From NCBI RefSeq assembly GCF_039543645.1, contig NZ_BAABKD010000009.1, forward strand, positions 248,001-312,000: a stretch of DNA of 64,000 nt. Direction: 5' to 3'. Shown here in pieces: positions 16,513 through 25,154 of this stretch (position 1 is its first letter; the number at the start of each line of letters is the position of its first letter). A program made the position numbers and the translations under genes. The notes beneath the pieces were generated by a model, which saw only the letters and a list, made by a program, of their open reading frames with translations, ran no database searches and was not told the DNA's origin. Source of the stretch: Paenalcaligenes hermetiae. GTDB lineage: Bacteria; Pseudomonadota; Gammaproteobacteria; Burkholderiales; Burkholderiaceae_B.

Positions 16513-16563
16513 TAAAAATACCCTTACATCCAAACTATAGTGTAAGTTTTGATGCAAGGGTAT
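16513..16563 (-). terminator. Terminator of the symporter operon
   Basis: On the minus strand ATACCCTTGCATC pairs with GATGTAAGGGTAT (one G-U pair) around a 20-base loop and is followed by TTTTTAT. It lies about 100 bases beyond the small transporter subunit and before the Wzz-like gene, which therefore needs its own promoter. Confidence 0.65.
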
Positions 16564-16663
16564 AGATTTGAGCTTGCCGTAATATAACCAGGATCTACTA
16601 ATTGGTATACAGAGGCTTGTAGTAAAATCACCACATAGCTCAATTACTCATATGGGTAATAGT

Positions 16664-16795
16664 TTACAACATCTCTCGACCTTCACGCTTAGCGGCACGA
16701 ATATCTCTAAATAAAGAAACAAGCAACAAAGCGAGAATCCCTGTAGAAAGCACAGGCCAAATCAAGATATAAAATACTAAAGCATTAATACTCAT
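16664..16795 (-). CDS. Small (43-residue) transporter subunit
   Basis: A short gene with a strong AAGGAG ribosome site, nine bases after the sodium:solute symporter stop. The 43 residues form one membrane helix (about 5-29, starting MSINALVFYILIWPVLST) followed by a basic amphipathic tail (RDIRAAKREGREML). This matches the general form of the small accessory subunits encoded next to some SSS symporters in Proteobacteria. It is probably needed for assembly or activity of the adjacent transporter. It is easily missed by gene finders because of its length. Confidence 0.82.
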   Translation of the reverse strand: MSINALVFYILIWPVLSTGILALLLVSLFRDIRAAKREGREML

Positions 16796-16804
16796 GACGT
16801 CTCC

Positions 16805-18478
16805 TTATTTTTGTGTAGTCGTGGTTGCGCTTAACATCGCTTCTTGCTCTTCGTGGAAAGCGGTAACTCGTTTTGACAAGACCGAAAAATCAAAACGTTC
16901 TTTACTATTCCAGCTCATTGCTATACACACGACAGCGCTCACACCATAAGAGGTTAAGGAGCCAAGAAGCACGGTGTAATCACGCAAGAAACCAATAAAA
17001 TATGGCATCAAACCAAATGCTACGGCAACGCCCACCCCAATAGCAAATAAACGAGGGAAAAAGGCAAAGGTCATCAAACCCGCCACTACCCCACCCCCAA
17101 TTGCGGCGGCTATTTCAAAGAAAACACCAATGGCACCTGTTAAGGGAACAAGTTCAAAGCGAACTATGGTAAAGAGCACGACCGCACTGATAACAGCTGT
17201 AGTAAAAGCGCGATTGGTTACCTTTTCCCAATAGAAACTTACGATCACTGGGAAAACAATTGCCCCCCATAAGGCTCCTACAAAAACCAACATCACTAAA
17301 ATGTCCAGGCGTAGGCTCGCAAAAACTACCCCCATCATGGTAGCGATGATCATGGTAAAGCGACCCCACCACAACATGCGCTGTGGGTTGGGTTTACCTT
17401 TAGCGATGTTTTTACCGTAGATGTCGGTCATCACAATCGCCGACAAAGCACACAGGTCTGCATCTGCCGTAGAAGACAACGACCCCACCACCAATAAGAA
17501 AAACAGCGCAATACCAATCGGTGGCAAGTACATAGACGCCATTTGCGGAATGATATTGTTCATATCGCCATTAGCTGGCTGAATCCCAGCAAATAAGGCT
17601 AGCAAACCAAGCATCCCCAGCCCAATGACCACAGCACCATAACCAATGGTAGCGGTTAAGAAGGTAGGACGAATCAGATCTTCGCGCACAGCAAACAGGC
17701 GTTGAGCAATCGTTTGGTTACCGATGGCATAAGCAAGTACCGCGACAAAATATGGCGCCCCCTGCTCTAAAATGGCCTTGGTAGAGAAGAAATTTGCCTG
17801 TTCCTCATCCAGACGCCACATGTTTTCCGCAAGAAAATCAGGACCACCGGCATTAAAGAATATCAGCGGGATAATAATCACAGCCGCCAAAATCATAGCA
17901 ACTAACTGCGCAAAGTCTGTCAACACAGACGCTCTAAATCCTGACCACAAGGTGTAAGACAACACCCCTAAACCAGCAATCAACACCCCTTGAATAAAGC
18001 TCAATGGGCTCAGTACGGAAACTAAAGCACCCGCAGCCGTAAAGTTCACCATCAAACTAATACAGCTACCTACCAAGTTAGATCCGGCCATAATCAGCTG
18101 ACTCGAGCGGCCATGACGAGCATGAATGACCTCGGCTAAGGTATGCGCCTCAGGAGCAAGTTTACGAAAACGACGTCCAAAGGGGTAGATGAATAAAATC
18201 ATCAACGCACCCCAAAAACCGTAATGAATCGGGCCTGATAAACCGTACTTAAAACCAGATGTTGCACTGGCATAAAAAGAAGCCGCCCAGATCCACGTAG
18301 CAATCATACTCGCGGCCGACAAACCAAAGCCTACCGCGCTATTCGATACCATATAGCCATCTACGTTTTCATTTTTACGGCTAATCATGAGCGACATTAA
18401 AAATGTCAGCAGATAAAATCCAACCAACAGCAGTAAGGCTGTGGAGGATTTGAGTTGAAAAAACTCTGTCTCTTGCAT
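16805..18478 (-). CDS. Sodium:solute symporter (SSS family)
   Basis: A 557-residue inner-membrane symporter with about 13 hydrophobic segments. The ATG at 18478 (MQETEFFQLKSST) has AGAGGA upstream; a longer frame runs into the leader and is not supported. SSS features include the early GYMVSNSAVGFGLSAAS and ATWIWAASFYASA segments and GSLSSTADADLCALSAI, where serine and aspartate residues usually line the sodium site. The substrate is not evident. It is followed by a 43-residue partner gene and preceded by a long leader with structured segments. Confidence 0.88.
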   Translation of the reverse strand: MQETEFFQLKSSTALLLLVGFYLLTFLMSLMISRKNENVDGYMVSNSAVGFGLSAASMIATWIWAASFYASATSGFKYGLSGPIHYGFWGALMILFIYPFGRRFRKLAPEAHTLAEVIHARHGRSSQLIMAGSNLVGSCISLMVNFTAAGALVSVLSPLSFIQGVLIAGLGVLSYTLWSGFRASVLTDFAQLVAMILAAVIIIPLIFFNAGGPDFLAENMWRLDEEQANFFSTKAILEQGAPYFVAVLAYAIGNQTIAQRLFAVREDLIRPTFLTATIGYGAVVIGLGMLGLLALFAGIQPANGDMNNIIPQMASMYLPPIGIALFFLLVVGSLSSTADADLCALSAIVMTDIYGKNIAKGKPNPQRMLWWGRFTMIIATMMGVVFASLRLDILVMLVFVGALWGAIVFPVIVSFYWEKVTNRAFTTAVISAVVLFTIVRFELVPLTGAIGVFFEIAAAIGGGVVAGLMTFAFFPRLFAIGVGVAVAFGLMPYFIGFLRDYTVLLGSLTSYGVSAVVCIAMSWNSKERFDFSVLSKRVTAFHEEQEAMLSATTTTQK

Positions 18479-18584
18479 GTTTTTATCAATCCTCTGTGTG
18501 TGTACAGGGTTCTTATTGGATTCATTTTGAACCTGACACCGTGCCGTTTGCGCATCGATACGATGGGCGGCACTCACCCCATTG

Positions 18585-18714
18585 CCTACACAAAAGCTTA
18601 GTTAAAGACGCAAGCAGCCCGCCCCCTATTAAGGGGACTAGCGATGCGTAACAAACAACTAGGTTCGTGTAGGCGCCATAGAGCATGGTGGATGTAGAAC
18701 CACCCACCCTACAC
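18585..18714 (-). ncRNA. Structured leader of the symporter mRNA (candidate cis-regulatory RNA)
   Basis: In the 404-base gap upstream of the symporter, the minus strand contains GTGTAGG (18708-18714), then CCTACAC (18667-18673), then a second GTGTAGG (18585-18591). The middle segment can pair with either flank, giving mutually exclusive stems of seven to eight base pairs. The first pairing encloses a GGTGG/CCACC hairpin. A CCCC/GGGG hairpin lies between the middle and second copies. No known riboswitch class was recognised. A 75-codon open frame across it lacks a good ribosome site and was not called. Confidence 0.4.
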
Positions 18715-18777
18715 ACAATCGAGGTGAATAAGAAATGGAACCAATCCATTTATTATGCACCTGCTCTATATCACTTA

Positions 18778-18796
18778 TTGGCTAAAAATTAGCCAA
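18778..18796. other. Palindrome TTGGCTAA-AAA-TTAGCCAA
   Basis: A perfect eight-base inverted repeat 300 bases upstream of the symporter start and 86 bases beyond the stop of the Ap4A phosphorylase gene. It could be a protein operator for the symporter promoter or a weak transcript-end hairpin; there is no U-tract. Confidence 0.4.
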
Positions 18797-18882
18797 ACAG
18801 CGCTTAGGCATTGTAACGAGCTTCGCGCTGCACGTCTAGTTTTTACAAAAAACAAAAAAAATTTTTTAAATTTTTCAACAAC

Positions 18883-19743
18883 TTATACACGAGTAACAGC
18901 TGCTAATAAAGGTAATACCCCTTTAGTTTTTACCAGGTCAATATGCTCCTGTTCGCGCACATAAATCATGCCCGCAAACGATAAAGCATTCAGAGGGATA
19001 TCATGTATCTGTTCATAAACGCGTGGCACAATCAATAACCAGCCATCCTGCACCAAGATATTCATTGGTGGCATCAACCCCTGATCATCACACTGTAAAC
19101 CCAGCTTTTGACAACCTAGTTGGTAGGCCTGATATAAGTTACGAGCATATTCATGTGCATCCTCGCTTAGCCCAACATAAATAAAAGCATGACGAAACCC
19201 CCAGCAGGGATGGGACTGAATAACCAGATCCTGATCGGCATCCAACACCTGTACAAAAGGCAATAAACTGGCATTATCTACAGCTGGAGGAATCCACTGC
19301 ACGTGCAAATGACGCTGGCTCGCTCCTGCCTCCTCGCCCCCATTATAAAAACCTAAGCCTTGTAGCTCTGTTAAAAGCCATGCCCAAGCTAAAAAATCCT
19401 CGTATTGTAATACGCTACACTGCTCCGCAAACTCAATACGCGGTAAAACTAAATGATGCGCACAAACCGGAAATTTATTTAGCACAACATGATGATAATC
19501 ACCCAATTTTCCTACGGTGAGCTGCGGATCTGGGGGCAAAAAAGGATTAAAATTAGGATCCCTAGGCCCCCCGGGGAATCCTGCTGGTTTGCTTTTGTCT
19601 TTAACTGATAATGCTGGAACCCAGCAAACATGAAACAACATATCTTTGGCGGGAACCTGATGTGCTTGAAACTCAATAGGCTGTAAATCCCCAGATGCCA
19701 AAGCGTGTTGCATGCGTTGGTCAATGGCGTGTAAAGACAACAT
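18883..19743 (-). CDS. Ap4A phosphorylase (ATP adenylyltransferase) family protein
   Basis: Splits diadenosine tetraphosphate with phosphate to ADP and ATP, limiting a stress nucleotide. It has 286 residues from the ATG at 19743, chosen because GGAGG stands eight bases upstream; three further in-frame ATGs lie before it. The HIT-like catalytic motif is seen as RHLHVQW (H-x-H-x-Q). The N-terminal nucleotide-binding part contains NPFLPPDPQLTVG and HHVVLNKFPVCAHHLVL. This Apa1/Apa2-type enzyme differs from the symmetric ApaH hydrolase. It diverges from ecotin. Confidence 0.88.
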   Translation of the reverse strand: MLSLHAIDQRMQHALASGDLQPIEFQAHQVPAKDMLFHVCWVPALSVKDKSKPAGFPGGPRDPNFNPFLPPDPQLTVGKLGDYHHVVLNKFPVCAHHLVLPRIEFAEQCSVLQYEDFLAWAWLLTELQGLGFYNGGEEAGASQRHLHVQWIPPAVDNASLLPFVQVLDADQDLVIQSHPCWGFRHAFIYVGLSEDAHEYARNLYQAYQLGCQKLGLQCDDQGLMPPMNILVQDGWLLIVPRVYEQIHDIPLNALSFAGMIYVREQEHIDLVKTKGVLPLLAAVTRV

Positions 19744-19852
19744 GCAAAGATCCTCCATTTTCATGAATAGCCCCAAGTCGATGACAGGACTATTCGTTGT
19801 GATTCAGTTCGTGGTACGGTTGCATTATTCTTTTTATCCCATAGGTTTGATT

Positions 19853-20353
19853 ATGCGGCACGCTTATTCTTTATACACATGGCTTAAACCCTTAGGTTAT
19901 CTATTCAGTGTAACGCTTTTATCCAGTACCGTTGCACTTGCCCAAGAAACCCCTTTACTCGAGGCTTTTCCAGCTGCTCCCGACGGTTATAGCCGTCACG
20001 TTATTCATCTACCTATAGGTAATTACGAAAATAACCTGAAAATCGAACTTTTGCCGGGAAAAGTTCAAGAGGCGGACTGTAATACCTCGCACTTCACCGG
20101 TGTGTTCGAAGAAAAAACCCTAGAAGGTTGGGGCTATAATTACTATAAGCTCAGTGAGCTTGATGGTCCCGTACAAACTCGCATGGCATGCCCTGACGAC
20201 AAAAAAACCTTGCAGTTTATCCCTGTTCATAGCAATGGCTCTCTTTTGCAATACAACAGCAGTTTACCCGTCGTGGTGTACTTACCCGAAGGGCTGGAAC
20301 TACGTTGGCGCACCTGGGTAGCCACCCCTTACAACACTGCCCCCATCGAATAA
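19853..20353 (+). CDS. eco: Serine protease inhibitor ecotin
   Basis: Periplasmic inhibitor of trypsin-fold proteases, 166 residues from the ATG at 19853, with AGG upstream. A signal peptide ends at ALA-QE (about residue 30). Ecotin landmarks are KTLEGWGYNYY (86-98), the primary reactive loop QTRMACPD (108-115) with the disulfide partners Cys76 and Cys113, and LQYNSSLPVVVYLP. Aligned with E. coli ecotin, whose P1 residue is Met84, the P1 position here is Arg110, which should favour trypsin-like targets. The stop codon directly abuts the lrgA start. Confidence 0.92.
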   Translation: MRHAYSLYTWLKPLGYLFSVTLLSSTVALAQETPLLEAFPAAPDGYSRHVIHLPIGNYENNLKIELLPGKVQEADCNTSHFTGVFEEKTLEGWGYNYYKLSELDGPVQTRMACPDDKKTLQFIPVHSNGSLLQYNSSLPVVVYLPEGLELRWRTWVATPYNTAPIE

Positions 20354-20701
20354 ATGCCCATTATTCTTGCTTTTGCCTCGCTTTTTGTGTTTCAGCTACT
20401 AGGTGAAATCTTAGTACAAAGCTTACGTATTCCCCTACCTGGTCCACTGATGGGCATGCTACTTTTATTTGCTGCCCTTGTTATACGTAAGCAAGTGCCA
20501 GCAGCATTACAAACCACCGCTAACACCTTGATCCAGCACTTAATGTTGTTATTTATTCCTGCCGTCTCTGGTGTAATGCTGTATTTTCATCGCATCCAGG
20601 ATGAATGGGTCGCTTTTGTCGTAGCAGGTATTCTGGCAACGGTCATCACGCTAGTGGTCACCGCCTACTGCTTAACCTGGTTACTTAAAAGGCGCAGTTA
20701 A
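20354..20701 (+). CDS. lrgA: CidA/LrgA family membrane protein
   Basis: A 115-residue inner-membrane protein with four hydrophobic helices and the family motif PLPGPLMGMLLLF near residue 28. CidA/LrgA proteins are holin-like and work with an LrgB partner in control of murein hydrolase export or in transport of small carboxylates. The start codon follows the ecotin stop with no spacer, and lrgB starts four bases after its stop, so all three are likely one transcript. Confidence 0.92.
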   Translation: MPIILAFASLFVFQLLGEILVQSLRIPLPGPLMGMLLLFAALVIRKQVPAALQTTANTLIQHLMLLFIPAVSGVMLYFHRIQDEWVAFVVAGILATVITLVVTAYCLTWLLKRRS

Positions 20702-20704
20702 CCC

Positions 20705-21442
20705 ATGATTCGTGAAGACTTTTTTAGAATTTGGGTATTTTTAGCCGATACCCCTTTGTTATGGCTGACCTTAACGCTTTGCGTGTATTTAGCTTCACTT
20801 TATTTATATAGACGCTGCCACTCAAGTCCCTTTGTTTTGCCGGTGCTCACCTCGGTCTGTGCAATTGTAGGGATTTTATTGCTTACAGACACCCCCTACG
20901 AAACCTATTTTGAGGGGGCGCAATTTATTCATTTTTTAATTGGACCAGCTACCGTAGCGCTCGCCATCCCCCTCTACAACCAGCTCCCTAAGCTTAAGCT
21001 ACTCTGGCGTCCGCTGAGCATCACCTTAGTCGTTGGAGCGCTTACCGGCTTAGTCAGTAGTGCCATACTTACTCTTGCTCTAGGGGCTAGTCCTGAAATG
21101 GTAATTTCTTTAATGCCTAAATCCGCGACCATGCCAATCGCGATGGCCATTTCCGATCATTTTGGTGGACAGCCTTCCTTAACCGCGGTGTCTGTGGCTT
21201 TTACCGGTATTATTGGCAGTATTTTAGCTACCCCTGTTTTTTATTTACTCAAGCTCAACAACCCTATTGTACGTGGGGTGGCTACAGGGGTTTCTGCTCA
21301 TGCGATTGGTACCGCTCGTGTGATCCAGATCAATGAAACCATGGGGGCCTTTGCTGCATTAGCCATGAGCGTAACAGGTATCCTCACCGCGCTATTGATG
21401 CCATTGGTGCTGGAGCTGCTACAGGGTTTAAACTGGTTGTGA
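20705..21442 (+). CDS. lrgB: LrgB family membrane protein
   Basis: A 245-residue inner-membrane partner of LrgA/CidA with about seven to eight hydrophobic segments. Family motifs include FLIGPATVALAIPLY, SLMPKSATMPIAMAIS and the C-terminal GVSAHAIGTARVIQIN. Members are called antiholin-like and take part in murein hydrolase control or carboxylate transport. It is last in the ecotin-lrgA-lrgB group. Its stop abuts the stop of the convergent TRIC-family gene, leaving no space for a separate terminator. Confidence 0.92.
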   Translation: MIREDFFRIWVFLADTPLLWLTLTLCVYLASLYLYRRCHSSPFVLPVLTSVCAIVGILLLTDTPYETYFEGAQFIHFLIGPATVALAIPLYNQLPKLKLLWRPLSITLVVGALTGLVSSAILTLALGASPEMVISLMPKSATMPIAMAISDHFGGQPSLTAVSVAFTGIIGSILATPVFYLLKLNNPIVRGVATGVSAHAIGTARVIQINETMGAFAALAMSVTGILTALLMPLVLELLQGLNWL

Positions 21443-22060
21443 TTATTTCCAATCGTCACGATAAACAAATTGCGGCATCTGCCAGTTAAAACGCAAAGCC
21501 AAAAAACGAAATAACAAGCCCACCCCCATCGGCACTAACATGCTAGCTAATTCATTTAACTCAAAATGAATCGCTAGCATGTACAAACCACCTGTCACCA
21601 TGGATACACTGGCGTACATCTCTTTGCGAAATAACAGCGGAATATCATTACACAAAATATCGCGTAATACCCCACCTGCGCATCCTGTAATCATGCCACT
21701 TAATAAAATAATCGTGACAGGCAGCTCCATCTCAATCGCAATCTGACAACCAATCACCGTAAACGTCACTAAACCCAATGCGTCCAACGCCAAGAAAAGC
21801 TTATGTAAATGACGCATCATGCGTGCTGTCAGGGCTGTAAAGATGGCAGCCCCTGCTGTCATCCATAAATACTCGGGGTGTTTTACCCATGTTAGCGGGT
21901 AGTGCCCCAGCAACACATCACGTACCGAGCCCCCACCTAAGGCAGTAATACATGCAATCACACATACCCCCACCCAATCCATGTCACGCCGACCAGCGGC
22001 TAAAGCGGCCGTCATTGCTTCTGCTGTAATCGCGATTAAATAAAAAGTGAGCAGTAACAT
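21443..22060 (-). CDS. Trimeric intracellular cation (TRIC) channel family protein
   Basis: A 205-residue inner-membrane protein of the UPF0126/TRIC family with seven predicted helices. Two repeated GG-x3-RD motifs mark the internal duplication: GGGSVRDVLLG (about 42-52) and CAGGVLRDILCN (about 128-139). Prokaryotic TRIC proteins are homotrimeric, mainly potassium-conducting channels. It follows ampG by one base on the same strand and probably shares its transcript. Confidence 0.88.
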   Translation of the reverse strand: MLLLTFYLIAITAEAMTAALAAGRRDMDWVGVCVIACITALGGGSVRDVLLGHYPLTWVKHPEYLWMTAGAAIFTALTARMMRHLHKLFLALDALGLVTFTVIGCQIAIEMELPVTIILLSGMITGCAGGVLRDILCNDIPLLFRKEMYASVSMVTGGLYMLAIHFELNELASMLVPMGVGLLFRFLALRFNWQMPQFVYRDDWK

Positions 22061-22061
22061 A

Positions 22062-23297
22062 TCAATGCGAGCTTGCGTCTAAAGCTAAGATGATGTGACG
22101 TTTACGCCAAAGCAGCCATAAGCCGGGTAAAGCCAACAAAACGGTAATAATAAAAAAAGTAGACCAACCTAAATGCTCAACAAATAGCGGGGTTAACGGA
22201 CCGGCTAAATAAGTACGCCCTACCGCCGATAATGCCGATAATAATGCAAACTGCGTAGCCGAAAACTGCTGATGACATAAAGCCATCAATAAGGCCACAA
22301 AAGCCGCGGTCCCCATACCCCCGCACAAATTCTCAATGGCAACTACCGCCCCCATAAACCAAAGATTGGGCTCGGAAACCGATAACCACCAATAACCAAA
22401 ATTAGACACGGCTTGCAATAAGCCAAAAAGCATCAAGGATCGATACAAGCCCAATTTAGCCATCAGGCCACCGCCAACCAATGCCCCAATAATCGTGGCC
22501 GCCAGCCCAAAAATTTTATTGACTGTTCCCACTTCCGTCGCCGAAAATCCCGCACCACGGATTAAAAAAGTGGTCGATAATGCACCAGCAAAGGCATCAC
22601 CTAGCTTATACAACACAATCAACACGAGAATGCTAATAGCTTCGGGACGTTTAAAAAAAGCTAATAAAGGCGCCACCACGGCTTCCCGTAATGAATGGGG
22701 TGCAGACACGACACGCTCAGGCTCTGGGGCTAAAAAAGTAGCAATAGCACACGCCAGCATTAAAGCGCCCATCAGCATATACATGCCATTCCACCCTAGC
22801 CACTGATCAGCAATCACTAAAGCAAAACCGCTAGAAACAATCATCGCTAAGCGATAACCTAACACTTTTACCGCCGCACCCGCCGCCCGCTCCTGCGCGC
22901 GTAACACATCTGTACTATAGGCATCAAAAGCAATATCTTGGGTCGCCGACATAAAAGCCACAAATACCGCTAATAAAGCGATGACGCCGAGTTGGTGACT
23001 GGGATTAAATAACCCCATCGCCGCGATAGATACACCTAACAACAGTTGGCTTAGCGCCATCCACCCCCGACGGCGCCCTAAAAAGGGCACCGTATACCGA
23101 TCAATAAACGGTGCCCAAAGAAACTTAAGCGTATACGCTGAACCAACTAGCGTTAAAAAACCAATATCACGCAATGAAACCTGCTCTACTGTAGCCCATG
23201 CTTGTAAAGTGCCACTAGTTAGGGCCAGGGGCAACCCGCTGGCAAAACCTAAAACAAATAAAGCCGCAACACGCGGGTTTAGGTAGACATTAGACAC
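22062..23297 (-). CDS. ampG: Muropeptide transporter AmpG (MFS)
   Basis: Inner-membrane permease that brings anhydromuropeptides back into the cytosol for wall recycling. It has 411 residues with 12 predicted helices. Family features are FASGLPLALTSGTLQAW near the start, FLWAPFIDRY and GRRRGWM in the first cytoplasmic loop, and SATQDIAFDAYSTDVL. The start is a GTG at 23297, 12 bases after the metW stop. The neighbouring ecotin-lrgAB group also concerns the cell envelope, but on the other strand. Confidence 0.9.
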   Translation of the reverse strand: MSNVYLNPRVAALFVLGFASGLPLALTSGTLQAWATVEQVSLRDIGFLTLVGSAYTLKFLWAPFIDRYTVPFLGRRRGWMALSQLLLGVSIAAMGLFNPSHQLGVIALLAVFVAFMSATQDIAFDAYSTDVLRAQERAAGAAVKVLGYRLAMIVSSGFALVIADQWLGWNGMYMLMGALMLACAIATFLAPEPERVVSAPHSLREAVVAPLLAFFKRPEAISILVLIVLYKLGDAFAGALSTTFLIRGAGFSATEVGTVNKIFGLAATIIGALVGGGLMAKLGLYRSLMLFGLLQAVSNFGYWWLSVSEPNLWFMGAVVAIENLCGGMGTAAFVALLMALCHQQFSATQFALLSALSAVGRTYLAGPLTPLFVEHLGWSTFFIITVLLALPGLWLLWRKRHIILALDASSH

Positions 23298-23309
23298 GAT
23301 GCATGATCA

Positions 23310-23942
23310 CTACAAAGAGGGGGCAAAAGGCGACTCGAAACGATATACGGCTAGGGTACCACGCAGCCCAGGTAAAAAGCGAAGTTCTTTTTTACCATTA
23401 AAAACCACTCTGTCCGTGATAATTAAACCTAAGGATTTGGCCAAATCCTGAAAGTCTTTTAGGGTACATAAGTGGATATTGGGCGTGTCATACCACTCAT
23501 AAGGCATTTCTTTAGAGACAGGCATACGCCCAGCTAAAATCGATAAGCCATGCGTCCAATAACCAAAGTTGGGAAAAGACACAATGCCATAGCGCGCCAC
23601 ACGCGCCATTTCTCGCAAAATATGTTCGGTATTTAACATAGACTGCAGCGTTTTAGACAGGACCACCGTATCAAAATGCTGGTCCTCAAATAAGGCCAGA
23701 CCCTCTTCTAGATCCTGTTGAATCACAGGCACCCCCCGACGCACACTGGCTACCACCGCTTGGGGATCGCGCTCTATACCGGTGCCTTGTACATTTTTAG
23801 TACGCTGCAAATACGCCAATAATTTACCGTCAGCACAACCTAAATCCAATACATGGGTCGATGGCTCAATCCAACTTGCAATACGTGCTAAATCTGGGCG
23901 TTGCGCTAAGCTCACTGGCTGTACGGATTGCTGATGACTCAT
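23310..23942 (-). CDS. metW: Methionine biosynthesis protein MetW
   Basis: A 210-residue SAM-dependent methyltransferase-fold protein. The glycine-rich motif is seen as VLDLGCADGKLLAYL (about 32-46), and the family C-terminus includes FPNFGYWTHGLSILAGRMPVS. In bacteria with the MetX-MetW pair, MetW is needed for efficient homoserine O-acylation and is encoded directly after metX. Here its start overlaps the metX stop by four bases. It falls under the same SAM-II riboswitch. Confidence 0.93.
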   Translation of the reverse strand: MSHQQSVQPVSLAQRPDLARIASWIEPSTHVLDLGCADGKLLAYLQRTKNVQGTGIERDPQAVVASVRRGVPVIQQDLEEGLALFEDQHFDTVVLSKTLQSMLNTEHILREMARVARYGIVSFPNFGYWTHGLSILAGRMPVSKEMPYEWYDTPNIHLCTLKDFQDLAKSLGLIITDRVVFNGKKELRFLPGLRGTLAVYRFESPFAPSL

Positions 23943-25147
23943 GCCAGAACTCCTGTAGTGCGTTGCCGCGGCCCTAGGCCCAATTGCTCGGCGATTTGAT
24001 CATAATAGCCCTGCACCACACCGTGATAACGACGATCATCTAATAAAAAAGCATCGTGCCCATGGGGGGCATCGATCTCCGCATAAGTGACCGTTCTTTT
24101 GTTTTTAAGCAACGCTTGCACAATTTCACGTGAGCGCTCTGGTGTAAACCGCCAATCTGTCGTGAAAGAAACTAATAAAAACTTGGCTTTAACGGCCTCT
24201 AAGCTACGTGCCAAATCCCCGTTATGGGCGCGTGCCGGATCAAAATAATCCAAAGCACGCGTAATCAACAAATAAGTATTCGCATCAAAATACTTAGAGA
24301 ATTTTTCGCCTTGATAGCGCAAGTAAGACTCGACCTCAAACTCTACGCCATAATCATAGCGGTACTGTCCATCTTCTTTAGGATCGCGCTGTGCACGACC
24401 AAACTTTTCTGCCATGACCTCGTCTGACTGATAAGTAATATGCCCAACCATACGCGCCACAGATAAACCTCGCTTGGGCACAGTATTACGACTGTAATAG
24501 TCTCCATCATAAAACTCAGGATCCGTAATAATGGCACGACGTGCTACCTCGTTAAAGGCGATGTTCTGGGCAGTAAGGCGAGGAGTGCTAGCAATCACAA
24601 TGCAATTTTCTAAGCGATCTGGGCAGGTGATCGCCCAGCTTAACGCCTGCATACCACCTAAAGACCCACCCATGACAGCAGCAAATTTTTTGATCCCTAA
24701 GTAATCCGCTAAACGCGCTTGGGCATGCACCCAGTCCTCGACGGTTAATAACGGAAAATCTGCGCCCCAAGGTTTACCAGTTTCTGGGTTGATTGAGGCT
24801 GGACCCGTAGAGCCAAAGCAAGATCCAATATTATTGACACCGATCACAAAAAAGCGATCTGTATCAACGGCTTTACCCGGGCCAACCATGTTGTCCCACC
24901 AACCGATATTTTTAGGGTCATTTGGATCAATGCCCGCTACATGATGTGAGGCGTTTAAAGCATGACAAATCAGGACGGCATTATTACGATCGTCATTAAG
25001 CTGACCGTAGGTTTCAATGGCGAGCTCATACTGGGGTAGAACCTGACCACTAGACAAGTGCAACGGCTCATCAAAAGCAATAATCTCGGGTTGAACCACA
25101 CCGACCGAGCCATCAGGAATAATAATAGAAGCTGTATTGGAGACCAT
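23939..25147 (-). CDS. metX: Homoserine O-acetyltransferase/O-succinyltransferase
   Basis: Activates homoserine by O-acylation, the first committed step to methionine. It has 402 residues with an alpha/beta-hydrolase fold. The nucleophile is Ser162 in GGSLGGMQAL, and the late motif DAPHGHDAFLLD supplies the catalytic histidine. In MetW-linked enzymes of Proteobacteria the acyl donor is often succinyl-CoA, so the donor is left open. The ribosome site AGAGG is part of the SAM-II riboswitch just upstream, which implies translational shut-off at high SAM. Confidence 0.94.
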   Translation of the reverse strand: MVSNTASIIIPDGSVGVVQPEIIAFDEPLHLSSGQVLPQYELAIETYGQLNDDRNNAVLICHALNASHHVAGIDPNDPKNIGWWDNMVGPGKAVDTDRFFVIGVNNIGSCFGSTGPASINPETGKPWGADFPLLTVEDWVHAQARLADYLGIKKFAAVMGGSLGGMQALSWAITCPDRLENCIVIASTPRLTAQNIAFNEVARRAIITDPEFYDGDYYSRNTVPKRGLSVARMVGHITYQSDEVMAEKFGRAQRDPKEDGQYRYDYGVEFEVESYLRYQGEKFSKYFDANTYLLITRALDYFDPARAHNGDLARSLEAVKAKFLLVSFTTDWRFTPERSREIVQALLKNKRTVTYAEIDAPHGHDAFLLDDRRYHGVVQGYYDQIAEQLGLGPRQRTTGVLA

Positions 25148-25154
25148 AGACGGA

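Noticed and set aside
18522..18749. 75-codon frame in the symporter leader, minus strand
   Set aside because: No good ribosome site, no recognisable family, and it crosses the inverted repeats better explained as RNA structure.
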